From: Mixta mediterraneensis
GTDB taxonomy: Bacteria > Pseudomonadota > Gammaproteobacteria > Enterobacterales > Enterobacteriaceae
Direction of reading: 5' to 3'
Assembly: GCF_014946725.1 (NCBI RefSeq)
Contig: NZ_JACFXY010000002.1
Span: 248,001-312,000 of the forward strand
Length of the DNA stretch: 64,000 nt
The notes under the pieces were generated by a model. The model saw only the letters and a program-made list of their open reading frames with translations. It had not been told where the DNA came from and did not search any database. Made by a program: the position numbers and the translations under genes. Of this stretch, positions 59,815-64,000 are shown piece after piece. Every line of letters starts with the position of its first letter. The first letter of the stretch is position 1.

Positions 59815-61149
59815 TCATGATTTTGTGATCGGCTTAAAGCCATAGCGATTTTTCAGTATCAGCATAAGGCTGGTGATCACGGCGGGAACGGCGAGCAATG
59901 AAAAAATAGAACTAAACGACCAGCCAAGCGACAGGACTTCCGCACCGACAAAGGCGCTGAGAATGGCGCCAATGCGTCCCACGCCATGCATCCAGCTGGA
60001 GCCCGTGGCGCGGGCATGGGTTGGATAATAACTGGCAGCAAGCGCGTTCATTCCGGTATTCGCGCCGTTAAAACAGAAGCCGCTACAGAATGCAACGCCA
60101 CTCATTATGCCTACCTGAGCAGGTGAAAATCCCAGCGCGATAATTGCTAATCCGCCACAGAAATAGATCGCCGCTAAGGCCAGACTGGCATTGAAACGAT
60201 CCATCAACCATCCGGCAAACAGCGAACCAATAGTGCCGCCAGCCTGATACATTGCAGTGATGATCGCGGCTTCAGTCACCGACATACCTAATGTACTGAC
60301 CAGCGATGGCAGCCAGCTGCCAATCAGATAAACCAGAAACAGCCCCATAAAATAGCCGCCCCACAGCATGATACTGCCAAACAAATAGCGCGGGGAAATA
60401 ACCGTCCTGATGGCCCCGCTTTGTTGAGAAACGGGTTCGATAGCATGAAAATCGGTATCGGGCCGTGTGGTGCCGGGTAGCATACGTTCCAGAACGGCAT
60501 GAATACGTGCCGCGGATGCGCGCCGATTAATCAGAAAGCGCACAGATTCAGGCAGGCCACGTAGTAAGAAAGGCAACACCATTAAGGGCAAAGCGCCGCC
60601 CAGTAACAGTACCGAATGCCAGTCATAACGCGGTAGCAGCCACGAAGCCGCAAAACCACCGCTGGCGGCGCCAAAGGTGAAGCCACAAAATACCACGGTA
60701 ATAATAAAGGCGCGGCGACGTTCAGGAGCGTATTCCGCGACTAATGTCCCCACATTCGGCATGGCGGCGCCTAATCCCAGCCCGGTCAGGAAGCGGAACT
60801 GCATCATCTGTTCGATATTTTGTGAAAATGCGGTGGCGATCGTCCAGATACCAAAGAAAAAGACGCTGAGGATAACCATCATTCGGCGACCATAACGATC
60901 GGCCAGCGGTCCTGCGATCATGGCGCCTGGCGCCAGTCCAAACAAGGCTGCACTGATTACCATACCTAACTGATGATTAGTTACGCCCCACGCCGTTTTA
61001 AGCGTTGGCGCGATAAATCCCATCATGGCGATGTCCATACCATCAAGGGCGACCACAATGAAACACAATGCGATCAGCCTTTTTTGCCAACGGCTTAACG
61101 CACATTGGTTGATTAACTGGCGAACATCCACCGCCTCGACGCTGGTCAC
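59815..61149 (-). CDS. MFS transporter, aromatic acid:H+ symporter family
   Basis: The 444-residue, twelve-helix protein has AAHS-family motifs: ALDGMDIAMMGFIAPTL in helix 1, GPLADRYGRRMMVI between helices 2 and 3, and FLTGLGLGAAMPNVGTLVAEYAPERRRA. Relatives (PcaK, BenK, MhpT) import protocatechuate, 4-hydroxybenzoate or benzoate. No aromatic degradation genes are in the window. It is divergent from a LysR regulator that probably controls it. Confidence 0.87.
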   Translation of the reverse strand: MTSVEAVDVRQLINQCALSRWQKRLIALCFIVVALDGMDIAMMGFIAPTLKTAWGVTNHQLGMVISAALFGLAPGAMIAGPLADRYGRRMMVILSVFFFGIWTIATAFSQNIEQMMQFRFLTGLGLGAAMPNVGTLVAEYAPERRRAFIITVVFCGFTFGAASGGFAASWLLPRYDWHSVLLLGGALPLMVLPFLLRGLPESVRFLINRRASAARIHAVLERMLPGTTRPDTDFHAIEPVSQQSGAIRTVISPRYLFGSIMLWGGYFMGLFLVYLIGSWLPSLVSTLGMSVTEAAIITAMYQAGGTIGSLFAGWLMDRFNASLALAAIYFCGGLAIIALGFSPAQVGIMSGVAFCSGFCFNGANTGMNALAASYYPTHARATGSSWMHGVGRIGAILSAFVGAEVLSLGWSFSSIFSLLAVPAVITSLMLILKNRYGFKPITKS

Positions 61150-61476
61150 TGAGAACTCCTCACTTCGCGATCGGGATTAAACATCAGTTTTAGTAAAAAA
61201 AACGGCGCTAATAATAGCCGATCGTTAATAATAAGGCGTTCGATTTTTATAGCGTATTGATAATTATTCAACCTTTTTATAAGTAAGGTATTGATTATCC
61301 TGCCGCTCTGAAAACAGCGATGGCACTCCCTTTGGTGCATGTTCTTTTCAAATTTCAGTAGGTTATTGCTGATTCCACTGCGAGCCGCTATTTTGCTAAT
61401 GTAATTTTGCAGTAAAGTTAACAATTTCCAGCTTTTAAGCTTGCTGGCACGCTGAAATTATCATTAAGTTTGAATA
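61150..61476. other. Divergent promoter region between the MFS gene and the LysR gene
   Basis: This AT-rich region has no supported gene. It would contain the LysR operator, but no clear T-N11-A site could be assigned by eye. Confidence 0.45.
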
Positions 61477-62397
61477 ATGGACAAAAACATCATTTTTAAT
61501 CAGCGCATTCGCTTGCGTCACTTACATACCTTTGTTGCCGTTGCGCAGCAGGGAACGCTGGGCCGGGCGGCAGAAACCCTTAGTCTGAGTCAGCCTGCGC
61601 TATCAAAAACACTTAATGAGCTGGAAGAACTTACCGGTGTACGGCTTTTTGAGCGGGGTCGGTTGGGCGCGCAACTCACGACGATGGGTGAGCAATTTCT
61701 TATTCACGCCGTAAAAGTTCTGGATGCGCTGAATCGCGCCGGCCAGAGTTTTAATGAACCGCTCAGCGATCGTCCTGTTATCATTCGTTTAGGTGCGCTG
61801 ACAACGGCTGCCATGGGTATGCTGCCACAAATCCTGGATCGCTTTCATCAGTTGCAATCGAACACGACGGTACAGGTTGCGACGCTGCATAATAATGTGT
61901 TACTGGCTGGACTAAAAGCGGGCGAATTTGATATTGGCATTGGCCGAATGGCCGATAGCGAAATGATGACCGGTTTAACCTACGAATTACTGTTTCTCGA
62001 AACGTTAAAGCTGGTGGTGCGGCCCGAACATCCGCTTCTGAGTGACAACGTCACGCTTTCGCGCGCGATGCAGTGGCCAGTCGTGATTTCACCTAAAGGT
62101 ACAGCACCACGCCGCATCGCTCAGCAGATGCTGGATGAACAAGGCTGCGTGCTGCCGCCTAATTGTGTCGAGACGTCATCAACGTCTCTGGCGCGTCAGC
62201 TTGCATTACGTTATGACTATATCTGGTTTGTCCCTTCTGGCGCGATTAAAGAAGATCTGACCCACAATGCCGTTTGCGCCCTGCCGATTAACTCTTCTGG
62301 CCCCGGCGAACCGGTGGGAATTATCACCCGGACCGGTAATACGTTGAGTCTGAGCGCTGAAGTTCTGATGGCGACCATCCGCAAATTCCACAATTAA
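61477..62397 (+). CDS. LysR-family regulator, PcaQ/GbpR-like
   Basis: This 306-residue LysR protein begins IRLRHLHTFVAVAQQGTLGRAAETLSLSQPALSKTLNELEELTG. Relatives include PcaQ and GbpR, which respond to aromatic or sugar metabolites. It is divergent from the aromatic-acid-type MFS gene, so control of that transporter is likely. The matS site at 62042 is embedded in its coding sequence. The stop overlaps the original smrA end by 4 bp. Confidence 0.88.
   Translation: MDKNIIFNQRIRLRHLHTFVAVAQQGTLGRAAETLSLSQPALSKTLNELEELTGVRLFERGRLGAQLTTMGEQFLIHAVKVLDALNRAGQSFNEPLSDRPVIIRLGALTTAAMGMLPQILDRFHQLQSNTTVQVATLHNNVLLAGLKAGEFDIGIGRMADSEMMTGLTYELLFLETLKLVVRPEHPLLSDNVTLSRAMQWPVVISPKGTAPRRIAQQMLDEQGCVLPPNCVETSSTSLARQLALRYDYIWFVPSGAIKEDLTHNAVCALPINSSGPGEPVGIITRTGNTLSLSAEVLMATIRKFHN
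62042..62054. other. matS: matS site bound by MatP
   Basis: GTGACAACGTCAC fits GTGACRNYGTCAC perfectly. It lies inside the LysR gene, about 40 kb from the other matS, a spacing like that of the E. coli Ter macrodomain. Confidence 0.82.
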
Positions 62398-62962
62398 CGG
62401 CTGCGTTTGGCGTGCCGTTCGCGGTTATCCAGACGCGCTTTATCGGTTTTGCGCATACCAACATATAACACGCCCCGCTGCCGCCGTGTTGATTCTGGGC
62501 CACGCAAAAAGACTGTACATCATCGAACTGTTTCAGCCAGCGAGCCAAATAACTGCGCACGATGTTAGCGTGGGATTCATTGTTACGCCCTTTACCATGG
62601 ATAATCAGCAAATTACGCAGGCTGTCTTTGCGTGCTTGCTGGATAAAGCTAAACACTGCCTGACGACAGGTTTCAACCGGCTGGCGCAGCAGATTCAGGC
62701 TGGCATCCAGGGGATATCCACCTTTGCGCAGTTTGTCCAGTACACCTTGCTGAATGCCATCCGCTTTGTATTCCAGCAAGGTATCCAGCGGCACAATATC
62801 CAGATAGCCTCGCGTCAGGAAGTTTTCCTGCTCCGCTTCGGGTTGTCTCTGCCGGGGTGCCTTAGTAGACGGTGATTTTAACCATAAGGTATTGGCCGTA
62901 TCTTTCAGTGGAATGACCTCACCCATGGCAGCTCGAAAAATATTGTCGTCATCAAGATTCAT
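62394..62962 (-). pseudogene. smrA: SmrA (YdaL), Smr-domain endonuclease, C-terminal frameshift
   Basis: Residues 1 to about 168 match E. coli SmrA (NIFRAAMGEVIPLK, GYPLDASLNLLRQPVETCRQAVFSFIQQA, LLIIHGKGRNNESHANIVRSYLARWLKQ, NQHGGSGACY). After ACY the frame shifts. Removing one AT from the ATAT at about 62462-62467 restores VGMRKTDKARLDNRERHAKRSR and a TAA at 62394-62396, the expected ending. As it stands the frame continues with 40 or so unrelated residues to 62324, across the LysR gene. The Smr core is complete, so partial function is possible. SmrA has DNA-nicking activity in E. coli. Confidence 0.82.
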
Positions 62963-63272
62963 GGTTATTCACACCTGTTTTATTGAGGAAATGCAAAACT
63001 GGCTCAGTCAGAAATCATAGTAAATAGGCAGTTGCTACGCTAAACGCATTTTTGGTGAGAGCCAGCAAAAGAAAATTTATGTTTTTGATCAAAAAAACGG
63101 CAACATTTCGTGACAAAACCGCCATTGCCTGAGCTTCACGGCCCGTGGTTCCTCTGTTTTAGATTTATTAAACCAACCTTATACTTTGTAAGCTTAAAGC
63201 TGCCTGCATACGTTCCCTTCAGCCTGAAAAATGTTAAAATTCCCCCCAGGCAACTATCGTAGAGCTATCATT
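62963..63272. other. Divergent promoter region between smrA and fnr
   Basis: No gene is supported. It should contain the fnr promoter and the autoregulatory FNR site, but no clear TTGAT-N4-ATCAA was found. TTTTTGATCAAAAAAAC around 63083 lacks the 4-base spacer. Confidence 0.4.
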
Positions 63273-64000
63273 ATGATACCTGAAAAACGCAGCATTCGAC
63301 GTATTCAGTCAGGCGGTTGTGCTATTCACTGCCAGGATTGCAGTATCAGCCAGCTATGTATCCCTTTTACGCTTAACGAGCATGAGCTGGATCAACTCGA
63401 CAATATTATTGAGCGTAAAAAACCCATCCAAAAAGGTCAAACACTCTTCAAAGCGGGTGATGATTTGAAATCGCTTTACGCCATCCGCTCCGGCACCCTA
63501 AAAAGCTATACCATCACTGAACAAGGTGACGAACAGATCACCGGTTTTCATCTGGCGGGTGACTTAGTGGGATTTGATGCCATCATGGGCGGAAATCATC
63601 CCAGCTTTGCACAGGCATTAGAAACGGCAATGGTATGCGAAATTCCTTTCGAAACGCTGGACGATCTTTCCGGTAAAATGCCCGCCCTACGTCAGCAGAT
63701 GATGCGTCTGATGAGCGGCGAAATTAAAGGCGATCAGGATATGATCCTGCTGCTATCGAAAAAGAATGCAGAAGAGCGTTTAGCGGCGTTTGTCTGGAAT
63801 CTCTCGCGTCGCTTTGGTCAACGCGGTTTTTCACAGCGCGAAATCCGCCTCACTATGACACGCGGAGACATTGGTAATTATCTCGGCCTGACCGTTGAAA
63901 CGATTAGTCGTTTATTAGGACGCTTCCAAAAAAGCGGCATGCTGGCGGTTAAAGGAAAATATATTACTATTGAAAACCATTCGTTACTGGCTGAACTCGC
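63273..64000 (+). CDS. fnr: Anaerobic regulator FNR (3' end outside window)
   Basis: 242 complete codons are visible; E. coli FNR has 250, so only about eight residues are cut off. The [4Fe-4S] ligands are present: Cys20, Cys23 and Cys29 in [11 protein letters not shown] and the fourth Cys in MVCEIPF near residue 122. The cAMP-fold sensor ([12 protein letters not shown]), dimer helix ([22 protein letters not shown]) and recognition helix ([15 protein letters not shown]) are intact. FNR would control anaerobic genes, possibly including pepT in this window. Confidence 0.98.
   Translation, partial: MIPEKRSIRRIQSGGCAIHCQDCSISQLCIPFTLNEHELDQLDNIIERKKPIQKGQTLFKAGDDLKSLYAIRSGTLKSYTITEQGDEQITGFHLAGDLVGFDAIMGGNHPSFAQALETAMVCEIPFETLDDLSGKMPALRQQMMRLMSGEIKGDQDMILLLSKKNAEERLAAFVWNLSRRFGQRGFSQREIRLTMTRGDIGNYLGLTVETISRLLGRFQKSGMLAVKGKYITIENHSLLAEL

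Noticed and set aside
63083..63099. TTGATCAA upstream of fnr as an FNR box
   Set aside because: It lacks the 4-base spacer of TTGAT-N4-ATCAA.

Overview
The window is a chromosomal segment of a gammaproteobacterium of the order Enterobacterales. The gene set and order (ydfG-ynfA-ynfB-ynfD, ynfK-mlc-ynfL-ynfM, rhaMDAB/rhaSR/rhaT, pepT, ydcJ, smrA, fnr) are those of the E. coli/Salmonella terminus half. The paoABC, osmU and DUF1471 content also fits an Erwinia/Pantoea-like member, but the genus is not established. A near-perfect dif site at 14575-14602 shows directly that the window lies at the replication terminus. Two perfect matS sites, and KOPS motifs whose orientation switches at dif, support this.

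Layout. 1-5123: an AfuABC-like ABC importer (substrate possibly sugar phosphates) with an inositol-monophosphatase-family phosphatase; the permease carries an in-frame TGA. 5503-10966: a PaoABC-like periplasmic molybdenum aldehyde oxidase with its MocA-like and XdhC/PaoD-like maturation factors. 11046-14358: a TPP-riboswitch operon, tenA-thiZ-thiX-thiY, for thiamine-pyrimidine salvage, with stop codons inside tenA and thiZ. 14575: dif. 15098-17721: a broken I42 protease-inhibitor gene and an IS21-family element resembling IS100. 18065-21471: ydfG, frameshifted ynfA, ynfB, ynfD and a DHA2 drug exporter. 21862-25299: the osmYXWV osmoprotectant importer. 25351-33741: broken purine permease, broken bioD2 (ynfK), mlc, ynfL, ynfM, a small unknown gene, cybB and sotB. 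33790-35800: two tandem DUF1471 genes, a TetR regulator and an IS200-family remnant. 35804-45485: a complete L-rhamnose cluster followed by aldA, which oxidises the lactaldehyde that rhamnose breakdown yields. 45520-55523: a decayed MHS transporter, a DppA-like binding protein, pepT, a frameshifted amino-acid binding protein, a YbdL-like aminotransferase, a LysR regulator, a chemoreceptor and a carboxylesterase. 55598-58247: an intact IS66-family element with a perfect 8-bp target duplication. 58405-64000: ydcJ, an aromatic-acid-type MFS transporter with a divergent LysR regulator, frameshifted smrA, and fnr cut by the window end.

The most striking property is the density of young gene lesions. 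Six genes are interrupted by a single in-frame stop with the rest of the frame intact: the afuB-like permease, thiZ, tenA, the I42 inhibitor, the purine permease and bioD2. Four more carry frameshifts (ynfA, the MHS transporter, the amino-acid binding protein, smrA). Together with three IS families of different ages, this looks like early genome erosion, as in lineages that have recently become host-associated, although assembly error must be excluded. No wholly new defence or biosynthetic system was recognised.
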